From contig AP018794.1 in assembly GCA_009731425.1 (NCBI GenBank), positions 3,107,960 through 3,171,959 of the forward strand: a DNA stretch of 64,000 nt, in the 5' to 3' direction. Below, in pieces: positions 37,501 to 44,937 of this stretch. The DNA comes from Lachnospiraceae bacterium KM106-2 (GTDB lineage Bacteria; Bacillota; Clostridia; Lachnospirales; Lachnospiraceae). The notes beneath the pieces are model-generated. The model made no database searches, was not told the origin of the DNA, and was given only the letters and a program-made list of their open reading frames with translations. The number at the start of each line of letters is the position of its first letter. Position 1 is the first letter of the stretch. Both the position numbers and the translations under genes were made by a program.

Positions 37501-38130
37501 TGGATTAAGAGCACGACGACGGAATTCATCAACAGCTTCCATGTTACACATTTCTTTAAGATCTTCATAATCCCAAGCTTCAACTTTTTGGATTTCATGA
37601 GAAGTTCTGAAACCATCGAAGAAGTGAACGAAAGGAACACGAGATTCGATAGTTGCTAAGTGAGCTACTGCGCCTAAATCCATAGTTTCTTGAACATTGC
37701 CTGCACAAAGGAATGCGAATCCTGTTTGACGTGCAGCATAGATATCTTGGTGATCACCAAAGATTGATAATGCGTGTGATGCTAATGTACGAGCAGATAC
37801 ATCAATTACACATGGTAATAATTCACCTGCGATTTTGTACATGTTAGGAATCATTAATAATAAACCTTGAGAAGCAGTGTAAGTTGTTGTTAACGCACCT
37901 GCTTGTAAAGATCCGTGTACAGCACCAGCTGCACCAGCTTCAGATTCCATTTCAGACATTACTACTGGATGTCCGAAGATATTTTTTCTACCTTGTGTTG
38001 CCCAGATGTCAGTGTAATCTGCCATCGGAGATGAAGGTGTGATTGGGTAAATAGCTGCTACATCTGTAAACGCATAAGATACGTGAGCTGCAGCGGTATT
38101 ACCGTCCATAGTTTTCATTTTTCTTGCCAT
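34597..38130 (-). CDS. nifJ: Pyruvate:ferredoxin (flavodoxin) oxidoreductase
   Basis: A one-chain PFOR of 1177 residues, the usual length. The N-terminal domain has YPITPSSPMADYTD and the pyruvate-site region; a two-[4Fe-4S] ferredoxin domain follows (CIQCNFCSYVCPHSV near 690 and CTGCGSCVKVCPG near 745); the C-terminal thiamine-diphosphate domain has CAGCGETPYAKL (Cys of the third cluster), GGDGWAYDIGFGG and YSNTGGQASKSTP. It splits pyruvate and CoA to acetyl-CoA, CO2 and reduced ferredoxin, the main route to acetyl-CoA in anaerobes. GGAGG precedes the ATG. The gene stands alone with its own promoter and terminator. Codon use is that of a highly expressed gene. Confidence 0.98.
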   Translation of the reverse strand: MARKMKTMDGNTAAAHVSYAFTDVAAIYPITPSSPMADYTDIWATQGRKNIFGHPVVMSEMESEAGAAGAVHGSLQAGALTTTYTASQGLLLMIPNMYKIAGELLPCVIDVSARTLASHALSIFGDHQDIYAARQTGFAFLCAGNVQETMDLGAVAHLATIESRVPFVHFFDGFRTSHEIQKVEAWDYEDLKEMCNMEAVDEFRRRALNPEHPVIRGTAQNADVFFQAREASNKYYDAVPGIVEDYMAKVNAKIGTNYQLFNYYGAPDADKVIIAMGSVCDTIEETIDFMNANGEKVGLVKVRLYRPFVADRLVDAIPETVKQISVLDRTKEPGALGEPLYLDVVAALRNSKFHNTPIFSGRYGLASKDTIPADIIAVYRNTEKAKFTLGIVDDVTNLSLERTENPNTTPESTISCKFWGLGADGTVGANKNSIKIIGDHTDLYAQAYFDYDSKKSGGVTISHLRFGKDPIRATYLINKANFVACHNPSYVTKYNMVQDLKDGGTFLLNTSWTMEELEQHLPGQVKKYMADHNIKFYTIDAFKLGKEIGLGGRVNTILQSAFFKLAEIIPVEDAIQFMKDAATSSYSKKGEDVVKMNHDAIEAGARNVVEIKVPAEWANATSEEIHHTVEGQREDVVHYVNTVQNAINAQAGNDLPVSAFVDYVDGTLPVGSAAFEKRGIAIDTPEWKPENCIQCNFCSYVCPHSVIRPVVMTDEESGNAPTDKMLPMTGMAGYKFAISVSTLDCTGCGSCVKVCPGKKGEKALTMMPIDTQMDAQKMFDYGTDHVVPTEVLEKFKETTVKGSQFKQPLLEFSGACAGCGETPYAKLVTQLFGDRMYIANATGCSSIWGGSSPSSPYTVNAEGKGPAWANSLFEDNAEFGYGMELAQIALRQRVVESAQNLVEVAEDNTVKAALERYLATKESSTENAPATKEMIKALEACDCDNEDRTKILKNKDFASKKSQWIFGGDGWAYDIGFGGVDHVLASNQDVNILVFDTEVYSNTGGQASKSTPTGAIAQFAAGGKEVKKKDLAAIAMSYGYVYVAQIAQGADYNQCVKAFVEAESYPGPSLIIAYAPCISHGIKGGMSGAQMEEKRAVQSGYWHLFRFDPRLEAEGKNPFQLDSKAPTTSYREFMESEVRYNRLLRSNPERAGRLFDKAAVNAEKKYKELARKAGRDE

Positions 38131-38157
38131 TTTTATATCCTCCTTAAAGTATAATTA

Positions 38158-38198
38158 AGGCAGCTGCCTCTCTACAAGAACTCGGATGACAGTTGCCT
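38158..38198. promoter_or_regulatory. Stem in the nifJ leader
   Basis: AGGCAGCTG (38158-38166) pairs with CAGTTGCCT (38190-38198) in eight of nine positions across a 23-nt loop. It is in the roughly 85-nt leader about 28 nt ahead of the start codon and may stabilise the mRNA. Confidence 0.4.
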
Positions 38199-38223
38199 CC
38201 CTAAACATCATACTTTACGTAAA

Positions 38224-38252
38224 ATTTTAACATTGATTTTGCGGATTGTAAA
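38224..38252 (-). promoter_or_regulatory. Predicted sigma-A promoter of nifJ
   Basis: On the minus strand: -35 TTTACA (38247-38252), 17-bp spacer, -10 TAAAAT (38224-38229). Predicted leader of about 85 nt. Confidence 0.65.
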
Positions 38253-38379
38253 GATATAACTCCTTTTTTTGTAATTTCGTTAATTGCTTAACACATACAT
38301 CTTTTTCGCCAAAATCAAGGGATTCAGGGTCTCCTGTCACAGAAATCATGTATTTAGGATTGTTTTTTTTTTCATACAT
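38227..38379 (-). CDS. Possible 50-residue ORF upstream of nifJ
   Basis: A minus-strand frame runs from ATG 38379 to TAA 38227. Its product is polar, Lys/Asp-rich and reads like protein (for example MISVTGDPESLDFGEKD), with two Cys near positions 29 and 50. Against it: no ribosome site before either in-frame ATG, a run of ten A at codons 3-6, and its end overlaps the nifJ promoter. It fills most of the 38131-38500 gap; the rest holds only the nifJ leader and the tRNA promoter. Confidence 0.2.
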   Translation of the reverse strand: MYEKKNNPKYMISVTGDPESLDFGEKDVCVKQLTKLQKKELYLYNPQNQC

Positions 38380-38454
38380 AGCTATTTTATGCAGTTTTTA
38401 AGATTCCTACTCGATTTTTCCAACTAAAATCAAATAATTTTTTGTAAAATTCTC

Positions 38455-38483
38455 TTGCATTTAATTGAACTATGTACTATAAT
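38455..38483 (+). promoter_or_regulatory. Predicted promoter of the tRNA gene
   Basis: -35 TTGCAT (38455-38460), 17 bp, -10 TATAAT (38478-38483). The transcript would start about 11 nt before the mature tRNA. Confidence 0.75.
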
Positions 38484-38500
38484 AATTATTGCATTTGCAT

Positions 38501-38572
38501 TGGGCTATCGCCAAACGGTAAGGCCCTGGATTCTGATTCCAGTATGTGCAGGTTCGAATCCTGCTAGCCCAG
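38501..38572 (+). tRNA. tRNA-Gln (anticodon CTG)
   Basis: The 72-nt cloverleaf has acceptor arms TGGGCTA (38501-38507) and TAGCCCA (38565-38571) with G as discriminator base, a D-arm region with AACGGTAAGGC, anticodon stem CTGGA/TCCAG around loop TTCTGAT (anticodon CTG, reading CAG), and T-arm GCAGG TTCGAAT CCTGC. The weak first pair (T-A) is typical for tRNA-Gln. The 3' CCA is not encoded. It is a single-gene unit with its own promoter and terminator, lying between nifJ and a convergent gene. Confidence 0.96.
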
Positions 38573-38583
38573 TTCATGTGAGA

Positions 38584-38614
38584 AGCCGATAAGTTTAACT
38601 TATCGGCTTTTTTT
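38584..38614 (+). terminator. Terminator of the tRNA gene, overlapping the end of the facing gene
   Basis: Perfect 10-bp arms AGCCGATAAG and CTTATCGGCT with loop TTTAA, then seven T. The stop codon of the minus-strand GDPD-like gene (38595-38597) lies in the loop, so its last codons form one arm. Confidence 0.9.
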
Positions 38615-39935
38615 GTTTCTTATTTGTTGTTATAAAATCTAAGTTAGTCTGCCATAGATTTCTAATCAATTTGGGATCATCAACCGTCCATGCCCCAACT
38701 TCTAATCCTTGACTCCTTGCATATAGAACACGATCTTTTGTTACATAACGATAATCCGAATTAATCTGAATGTTATGTTTTGCCGCCCAATCAATTCCTG
38801 ATAAACTCATATAGCAGATCCATGACAGCTTAACGTTCTTATGAAGTTCACGAAATCTTGATACTACTGCTTTCCCCCCTATAATGGATACCTCTTCTAA
38901 CATTCCATACGAATCCAACATATTTAAAATCCGTTGGTAGCCTGATGAAGATAATGCCTTAATATGCAAGACAGGTGTGACTTTATATTCCTTACAAATG
39001 GTCAAGAATTGCTCTAAGGTAGGAATTCTTAAGTTCCTATATCGTTGAATATTAGATCCTTTCTTAATCTCATAACTAACAATCTGTGCATAGGTAAGAG
39101 ACGAGACGCTTCCACGCCCTGTGGTTCTTGTTGACAGATTCTCATCATGATACAATACAAACTTACCATCTTTTGTTTCTCTAACATCGGTCTCAATTCC
39201 CGAGAAGCTACCGCTCTTAGCAGCAAGTTCAAACGCTGGCAATGAGTTGGCTGGTGCCTCTGCGCTTAATCCCATATGCGCAATATAACCACGCTCTTTC
39301 TGCGTCACCATAGTTTTCTTCGTTACCGTAAGTGTCTTAGTTACTTTTATTTTGCTTCCATCTGTACTAGAAATTGTAATCTTCACCTTCACACTCTTTT
39401 TTCCTTTCGGAAGCGCAATTGCCTTTACAATTCCATCTGATGTCACTGTTACGATCTTCTTATTCGAAGAAGTATAATTTAGAATCCGATTTGCTGCATT
39501 CGATGGCGTTACCAATACCTTTAATCGAAACGAGCTTCCCACCTTAAGTTGACTTCCTGCATTCTGAACTGAAAGTTTCTTAATTCGTTTTCCTACTTTC
39601 AACTGAATTGAGACTGACTTCTTACTCCCATCCTGAGCAGTTACTCGAATCGTAGACGTCCCCTCTTTGATCGCTTTTATTTTTCCGCTCTTAGATATCG
39701 TTGCAACCTTCTTATTAGAACTGGAATAGGTGACTTTTCTAATTGTTGCATTACTTGGTGTAATCTTGGTCTTAAGTTGATAACTATTTCCCTTTTCGAT
39801 TGTGAGCCTTTTACCTGTTACATTTGTAATCGATATACGCTGTACTTTCTTATTGGCGGCCTCCACCGTAACCCCAATTCCACCGATCAAGGCAAATAAT
39901 ACGATGATCAGCATAACAGATTGATGTCTTTTCAT
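38595..39935 (-). CDS. Secreted Big-2 protein with GDPD-like domain, altered active site
   Basis: Residues 1-26 form a signal peptide; two Big-2 (Ig-like) repeats follow (about 30-113 and 117-205, each with SSSNKKVATI or TSSNKKIVTV type strands and PSNA); residues 215-446 are a glycerophosphodiester phosphodiesterase-like TIM barrel. His220, Glu248, Asp250 and His263 (IETDV, YHDENL) match metal and acid-base positions, but the usual HRG is HMG (Met221), PENT is PANS (Ala229) and the second-strand Glu-x-Lys is HIK (His324). The canonical arginine and one glutamate are therefore missing; activity may be changed or lost. The domain order suggests an envelope-bound enzyme acting on glycerophosphate polymers or deacylated lipids. 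Confidence 0.85.
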   Translation of the reverse strand: MKRHQSVMLIIVLFALIGGIGVTVEAANKKVQRISITNVTGKRLTIEKGNSYQLKTKITPSNATIRKVTYSSSNKKVATISKSGKIKAIKEGTSTIRVTAQDGSKKSVSIQLKVGKRIKKLSVQNAGSQLKVGSSFRLKVLVTPSNAANRILNYTSSNKKIVTVTSDGIVKAIALPKGKKSVKVKITISSTDGSKIKVTKTLTVTKKTMVTQKERGYIAHMGLSAEAPANSLPAFELAAKSGSFSGIETDVRETKDGKFVLYHDENLSTRTTGRGSVSSLTYAQIVSYEIKKGSNIQRYRNLRIPTLEQFLTICKEYKVTPVLHIKALSSSGYQRILNMLDSYGMLEEVSIIGGKAVVSRFRELHKNVKLSWICYMSLSGIDWAAKHNIQINSDYRYVTKDRVLYARSQGLEVGAWTVDDPKLIRNLWQTNLDFITTNKKQKKPIS

Positions 39936-40062
39936 TTTTGTATATTTTCCCCTTAATTTATTAATACTTAGATTATATTGTATTTTTTTGTCGATTATAT
40001 GGCAAAATAAATAAGGTGTTACATAGCCAAATACTAATAATCAATGGTTTTTATAAAACATC

Positions 40063-40091
40063 TTGTCACATTCTCTGGAAAATGTTACTAT
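40063..40091 (+). promoter_or_regulatory. Predicted promoter of sdaAB-sdaAA
   Basis: -35 TTGTCA (40063-40068), 17 bp, -10 TACTAT (40086-40091). A small hairpin (AGTTC...GAACT, then TTTT) lies right after the expected start near 40098 and may be a weak early pause or terminator. Confidence 0.6.
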
Positions 40092-40143
40092 CAGTTCTTG
40101 AATAGAACTTTTTGTCATTTAAATGTATAGAAAGGATACCACT

Positions 40144-40812
40144 ATGAATATATTTGAAATTCTCGGACCAGTCATGGTTGGACCGTCCAGTTCTCATACT
40201 GCTGGTGCAGTACGAATTGGCTATATTTCTCGAAAATTAATGGGTGAACCAGTTAAACAAGCTGACATCTATTTACATGGTTCATTTTTAGCGACCGGAA
40301 AAGGTCATGGTACAGATCGAGCTCTTATTGCAGGCCTACTAGAGATGGAGACTGACGACATTCGAATTCCTGATAGCTTCACAATTGCAACTAAAGATAA
40401 TATGTCGTTTCAATTTCACTCCATCACCCTACGTGATGTGCATCCTAACAGCTGCATGTTGAAATTAGTCGGCCAATCCGGTCGAAACTTAGAAATTATT
40501 GCTTCTTCTATTGGCGGTGGCCGAATTAAGATCGTTAAGATTGATGGTTTAGACGCTAATATCGGTGGGGATTACCCTACTCTTATCGTTCATAATCAGG
40601 ATCAACCTGGGCATGTCACCGAAGTCACCTCAATGCTGGCACATAAAGGAATCAATATTGCGACGATGCAGCTCTATCGAGATATTCGGGGTGGCAATGC
40701 GGTTATGGTCATTGAATGTGATTCTGAGATTCCACAAGAAGGTCTTAACTGGATCGACCATTTAGAAGGAATTAATAAGGTAACTTATCTTAGTCTTAAA
40801 AATCAAGATTAA
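40144..40812 (+). CDS. sdaAB: L-serine dehydratase, iron-sulfur type, beta subunit
   Basis: The opening ILGPVMVGPSSSHTAGAVRIG is the diagnostic SSHTAG sequence of the beta chain, and the C-terminal 75 residues are an ACT domain (LIVHNQDQPGHVTEVTSMLA). The enzyme turns L-serine into pyruvate and ammonia using an oxygen-labile [4Fe-4S] cluster in the alpha chain. ATG 40144 is chosen because AAAGGA lies upstream; the ATG at 40123 has no site. Length 222, normal. The product feeds the PFOR reaction. Confidence 0.96.
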   Translation: MNIFEILGPVMVGPSSSHTAGAVRIGYISRKLMGEPVKQADIYLHGSFLATGKGHGTDRALIAGLLEMETDDIRIPDSFTIATKDNMSFQFHSITLRDVHPNSCMLKLVGQSGRNLEIIASSIGGGRIKIVKIDGLDANIGGDYPTLIVHNQDQPGHVTEVTSMLAHKGINIATMQLYRDIRGGNAVMVIECDSEIPQEGLNWIDHLEGINKVTYLSLKNQD

Positions 40813-40845
40813 CAGAACGAATTCTACATAGAAAGGATAATATCG

Positions 40846-41718
40846 ATGAGTTTTAAATCATTAGATGAAATCGTCAAACGATGTAAAGATCAGAATAAAG
40901 ACTTCTTCGAAGTCATTCTTGAAGACGACATGAAAGAACGGCATGTAACAAGAGAAGAATCACTTAACAAAATGAGTGTCATGTATGAATCCATGAAAAA
41001 AGCACATAATGCCTATGATGCTCGCTTGCATTCCCAAAGCGGATTAGTTGGTGGTGATGGCGCTAAAATGCTGCAGGCAGCTCAGGATGGGACTTTATTA
41101 TCTGGCAATTTTATAGGTCAAGTCATGGCAAGTGCCATTATGATGGGTGAATCGAATGCCTGCATGAAACGGATCGTCGCTGCACCAACCGCAGGATCCT
41201 GTGGTGTTGTACCTGCTGTCTTTCTTACGATACAAAAACAGCAAAGCATATCTGATGAAAAAATGGTACAAGCTATGTATGTTGTAGCTGGAATTGGACA
41301 GGTCATTGCAACCCGTGCTTTCATATCAGGTGCTGAAGGCGGCTGCCAAGCTGAAATCGGCTCTGCCTCAGCCATGGCTGCTGGGGGACTTACTTACTTA
41401 AAAGGCGGAGACCCAACTGTAATTTGTCACAGTAGTGCTATGGCACTTAAGAATCTCCTCGGGCTTGCTTGTGATCCTGTTGCAGGTCTTGTAGAAGTAC
41501 CATGTGTAAAACGTAATGTAATTGGTGCCATTAATGCTATCTCTTGTACCGATATGGCAATTGCAGGATTAACAAGTGCAATTCCTCCTGATGAAGTGAT
41601 CGATGCTATGCGTGAGATCGGAATTAATATGCCTCTCGCAATTCGTGAGACCGGAGAAGGCGGTCTTGCAGGCACTCGAACTGGCTGTAAAATCAAGGAA
41701 TCATTAGAACATTATTAA
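40846..41718 (+). CDS. sdaAA: L-serine dehydratase, iron-sulfur type, alpha subunit
   Basis: The 290-residue alpha chain shows APTAGSCGVVPAVFL, GCQAEIGSASAMAAGG and LACDPVAGLVEVPCVKRN, with the conserved Cys residues that hold the [4Fe-4S] cluster. It is 33 bp after sdaAB with its own AGAAAGGA site, so the two subunits are co-expressed. Confidence 0.97.
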   Translation: MSFKSLDEIVKRCKDQNKDFFEVILEDDMKERHVTREESLNKMSVMYESMKKAHNAYDARLHSQSGLVGGDGAKMLQAAQDGTLLSGNFIGQVMASAIMMGESNACMKRIVAAPTAGSCGVVPAVFLTIQKQQSISDEKMVQAMYVVAGIGQVIATRAFISGAEGGCQAEIGSASAMAAGGLTYLKGGDPTVICHSSAMALKNLLGLACDPVAGLVEVPCVKRNVIGAINAISCTDMAIAGLTSAIPPDEVIDAMREIGINMPLAIRETGEGGLAGTRTGCKIKESLEHY

Positions 41719-41820
41719 ATATCCAATAATTTCATACAATTAATATCTATTAATATCTATCCACGCTAATAAAAATATGGTATAACATTATGGTGTATTT
41801 TATATGAAAGGAAATGAGTA

Positions 41821-42090
41821 ATGAGTCGTATTGTATTAAATGGAGAAAAAATGATTTCAGAGGATCTTGCATATGGTTATCTTGCAGAAAAATTAGATTT
41901 ACCAGATTCTTTCGATAACTCACTTGATGAGCTTTGGAATCTAATGATAGATGTTAATATTCCTATGTCCATTCAAATTGTAAATACTGAAGAATTACTT
42001 TCTAACCTTGGAGATCTTGGTGAGGAATTCCTTCAGCTTTTTGAAGATGCAAGTGCAGAAAATGACGATTTAAATGTATCAATTGAATAA
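41821..42090 (+). CDS. Barstar-family protein
   Basis: The 89-residue product begins IVLNGEKMISEDLAYGYLAE and has LDLPDSFDNSLDELWNLM, the barstar core (helix, LPxxFxxNLDxLWD-like turn, helix), ending in an acidic tail. Barstars bind and block barnase-type ribonucleases by an acidic face, and the product is strongly acidic. No ribonuclease gene is beside it: sdaAA is upstream and a GT4 gene downstream. It may be an orphan immunity protein or have a different partner. AAAGGAAATGAG precedes the ATG; a terminator follows. Confidence 0.85.
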   Translation: MSRIVLNGEKMISEDLAYGYLAEKLDLPDSFDNSLDELWNLMIDVNIPMSIQIVNTEELLSNLGDLGEEFLQLFEDASAENDDLNVSIE

Positions 42091-42102
42091 CAATTTAGTA
42101 AC

Positions 42103-42142
42103 AGAGTTGCCGTGATCTTTTTGCGTGCAGCTCTATTTTTTT
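42103..42142 (+). terminator. Terminator after the barstar gene
   Basis: AGAGTTGC (42103-42110) pairs with GCAGCTCT (42127-42134) with one G-U pair, followed by ATTTTTTT. Confidence 0.7.
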
Positions 42143-42246
42143 ACTTTTATATAGAATAGCTTAACATTTTCTTAAGGTTTCTTCATAACTATTGTATCTA
42201 GTGTAGGAAGTATTATACAATATGACAGCAGGAGGGCGAAAATCGT

Positions 42247-43332
42247 ATGAAAAAAATTACTATGCTATCTAGAGCCGACAGCGTAGAAGGCCAAGGAGTC
42301 GGTTCTGCTTATTTAGAACAGCTTGCTTTGGTACGGGAAGAATTATCTTCACACTTCAGCGTTCGTGTGAATAGCTTACATTTAGGTGATATCACACATT
42401 ACCATACAATTAATCCGGAGTTCTTCTTAACCATTCCATTTGCAAAAATGAAGGGAACCGCTGTAGGTTATGTACACTTTCTACCTGAAACATTAGAAGA
42501 AAGTATCCATCTTCCAAAATGGATGAAAAAAATCTTTTATTGGTATGTGATGAAATTTTATAGATCCATGGATTTACTTGTTACTGTAAATCCCTGTTTT
42601 ATTGAGCGTTTAGCTGCCTATAATATAAATAAAGAGAAGGTCACTTATATTCCGAACTATGTATCCGATAAGGAATTTTATCGTATTTCGGATACTTCTA
42701 AAGAAGATCTTCGTAAAAAATATCATTTAGATCCTAATCGTTTTACTGTTTTGACAGTTGGACAACTCCAGATTCGTAAAGGAATCATGGATTTTATTAA
42801 AGTAGCGAAGGAAATGCCTGAAATTCAATTTGTCTGGGCTGGTGATTTTTCTTTCGGAAAGATCAGTGATGGTTATGAGGACATCAAAAAAATCAAAGAG
42901 AATCCACCTGAAAATGTTACTTTCCTAGGAATCATTCCAAGAAGTCAGATGAATGAAATCTATAATTTAGCTGATGTTATGTTTCTTCCTAGTTATAACG
43001 AACTATTTCCTATGACGATACTTGAATCTATGAATTGTAAAGTTCCAATCTTATTAAGAGATTTAGATTTATATCCGGATATCTTATTTGATTTCTATTT
43101 AAAAGGAAATAGCAATGAAGACTTTATTAAAGAAATAAAACAACTTTCAAATGATCCTTCTTTTTATGATCATGCCTCAGCACTATCGGATAAGGGGAGA
43201 TGTTTCTATAGTCGCGAGCATATTGCACAGATGTGGGATGAGTTTTATACCAACGCCTGCATGTGTAAAAAGAAGAAGGTCAAATCAGATAATCCCCAGC
43301 GTGTAGCCTTAGATAAAGATCATACACGATAA
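42247..43332 (+). CDS. GT4 glycosyltransferase, diacylglycerol glycosyltransferase-like
   Basis: A GT-B protein of 361 residues. GTAVGYVHFLPETLEESIHLP in the N-terminal domain and VTVNPCFIERLAAY match the Firmicutes glycolipid GT4 group; the C-terminal domain has VLTVGQLQIRKGIMDF and LPSYNELFPMTILESM (E-x7-E). In many Firmicutes such enzymes make glucosyl-diacylglycerol, the lipoteichoic acid anchor, and are followed by an MprF-like membrane protein, as here. The lipid role is inference from context. AGGAGGG lies before the ATG. A Lys-rich tail (CKKKKVK) could aid membrane binding. Confidence 0.87.
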   Translation: MKKITMLSRADSVEGQGVGSAYLEQLALVREELSSHFSVRVNSLHLGDITHYHTINPEFFLTIPFAKMKGTAVGYVHFLPETLEESIHLPKWMKKIFYWYVMKFYRSMDLLVTVNPCFIERLAAYNINKEKVTYIPNYVSDKEFYRISDTSKEDLRKKYHLDPNRFTVLTVGQLQIRKGIMDFIKVAKEMPEIQFVWAGDFSFGKISDGYEDIKKIKENPPENVTFLGIIPRSQMNEIYNLADVMFLPSYNELFPMTILESMNCKVPILLRDLDLYPDILFDFYLKGNSNEDFIKEIKQLSNDPSFYDHASALSDKGRCFYSREHIAQMWDEFYTNACMCKKKKVKSDNPQRVALDKDHTR

Positions 43333-43355
43333 GCTTGGGAGATAGGAGTATAAAA

Positions 43356-44366
43356 ATGAAGAAAAAGAGATGGAACATTCTTTTTATCGCAGTCATTACC
43401 ATCGCGTTACTCGTATATATTTACTGCACGAATGATATTCACCGATTAAAGATGGTCTTAATTCAAGCCAATTTATTTTGGATCTTTATCGCTGTTGTAT
43501 GTATGTTTTGTTATTGGATCTTTGAGAGTGGTACTTTATACTATACCGCTAACTCTATCAAACGAAAACTTTCTTTTCACAAAGCATTTAAAACAACTAT
43601 GGTTGGACAACTTTTTAATAACATCACTCCATTTGCAAGTGGTGGACAGCCAATTCAGGCTTACTACTTAATTCGTCAAGAATTTGAACTTGGGGAAGCA
43701 ACAAGCATTTTACTAATGAAGTTTATTATATACCAAAGTGCGATGATCCTTTATACAGGTGTTCTCTTAGGCATTAAGCTTACTTTCTTCATTGGTCACA
43801 TATCCAGCTTATCCTATCTTGCGATCTTAGGTTTTAGCGTGAATTTATTCGTAGTCATTGGCTTACTGGCAATTGCATATCTGCCAAATATCTCGTTAAA
43901 ACTTGCAACCGTGATCATCAAATTATTAAGTAAGATCCGAATTATTAAAAAGAAAGAAGAATGTATTCAAAAGACAACGGAACAAGTAGAAGAATTTCAC
44001 ACCGTTTTTAAGCTTCTTATGACTAAGAAAACGGTTCTTGCAAAATCTATTTTCTTTACATTTTTGCAATTAACTGCACAATTCTTAATTCCACTTTGTA
44101 TCTGTCTTGCATTACAAATGAAAGGTCAATCCATTCTTTCAATTATTGCAGCTAGTGCATTTGTTATGATGGTCTCTTCCTTTGTTCCTCTTCCAGGAGC
44201 AAGTGGTGGTGCTGAAGGAAGCTTCTATCTATTCTTTGGAATCTTCTTCGTTGATCCTGCCATCGTTGCTGTAGCTCTTGTTATTTGGCGAATCATTACT
44301 TTCTATCTTCCAATCTTTGTTGGAATGTTTTATTGCCGAGTACAACCTGCTCGCTTGGATCAATAA
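43356..44366 (+). CDS. MprF-like (UPF0104) membrane protein, glycolipid-linked
   Basis: Eight or so helices with the family motifs NNITPFASGGQPIQAYYL and VPLPGASGGAEGSFYLFF, as in the flippase half of MprF and YbhN-like proteins. No synthase domain follows, so it is not a lysyl-phosphatidylglycerol synthase. It probably moves or stabilises the glycolipid made by the GT4 protein 23 bp upstream. ATG 43356 is preferred (AGGAG seven bases ahead) over the TTG at 43335, which overlaps that ribosome site region. Confidence 0.88.
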   Translation: MKKKRWNILFIAVITIALLVYIYCTNDIHRLKMVLIQANLFWIFIAVVCMFCYWIFESGTLYYTANSIKRKLSFHKAFKTTMVGQLFNNITPFASGGQPIQAYYLIRQEFELGEATSILLMKFIIYQSAMILYTGVLLGIKLTFFIGHISSLSYLAILGFSVNLFVVIGLLAIAYLPNISLKLATVIIKLLSKIRIIKKKEECIQKTTEQVEEFHTVFKLLMTKKTVLAKSIFFTFLQLTAQFLIPLCICLALQMKGQSILSIIAASAFVMMVSSFVPLPGASGGAEGSFYLFFGIFFVDPAIVAVALVIWRIITFYLPIFVGMFYCRVQPARLDQ

Positions 44367-44448
44367 CCATATGATGTGATCTATCATATAATAGATATGA
44401 GAAGGCACTGTGTATTCCTAATAAACAGGAATAAATCGAGGAGTGATT

Positions 44449-44892
44449 ATGAAAATATTAGTGGATGCTGATGCATGCCCTGTAAAAGACATTATTGAAG
44501 AAGTGGCAGAAAGTTTTAACATTCCTGTCATTATGATCATAGATACTAGCCATGAATTACATCGTGAATATTCAACAGTAGTACAGGTTTCAAAAGGCAA
44601 AGATGCCGTTGATGTAGCATTATTTAATCGTTGCGAAGCAGGTGATATTGCTGTTACCGGTGACTACGGCGTAGCAACTATGGTTCTTGGCAAGAAAGCT
44701 TATGCGATTAGTAATAACGGAAGAATCTATACCAATGATAATATTGATCTTCTTTTATATGAGCGTCATGTATCTAGCAAACAAAGACGTTCTGGAGTTC
44801 GTATTTGCAGTATTCGAAAACGTTCCAAAGAAGATGATGATCGATTCCGTGCAAACTTCACTAAGCTCTGTCGAATCGCATTACACTTATAA
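44449..44892 (+). CDS. YaiI/YqxD family protein (DUF188)
   Basis: The 147-residue protein starts ILVDADACPVKDIIEEVA, the signature of this family, and has VTGDYGVATMVL and a basic RRSGVRICSIRKRS segment. The fold is PIN-like; no activity is firmly known. ATG 44449 has AGGAG five bases ahead; the GTG at 44443 lies in that site. It ends just before a shared terminator. Confidence 0.92.
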   Translation: MKILVDADACPVKDIIEEVAESFNIPVIMIIDTSHELHREYSTVVQVSKGKDAVDVALFNRCEAGDIAVTGDYGVATMVLGKKAYAISNNGRIYTNDNIDLLLYERHVSSKQRRSGVRICSIRKRSKEDDDRFRANFTKLCRIALHL

Positions 44893-44893
44893 T

Positions 44894-44937
44894 AAAAAAA
44901 GAGTTTGAGACGATAAAAAATCTCAAACTCTTTTTTT
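44894..44937. terminator. Bidirectional terminator between convergent genes
   Basis: AAAAAAAGAGTTTGAGA (44894-44910) pairs fully with TCTCAAACTCTTTTTTT (44921-44937) across a 10-nt loop. The stop codon of the minus-strand ABC gene lies in its last bases. Confidence 0.92.

Noticed and set aside
38131..38226. Riboswitch or T-box in the nifJ leader
   Set aside because: Only a simple stem is present; no T-box bulge, no specifier loop, no terminator ahead of the start codon.
40092..40122. Attenuator before sdaAB
   Set aside because: The hairpin has only five pairs and four T; too weak to call.
41118..41696. Minus-strand frames inside sdaAA
   Set aside because: Antisense shadows of a clear conserved gene.
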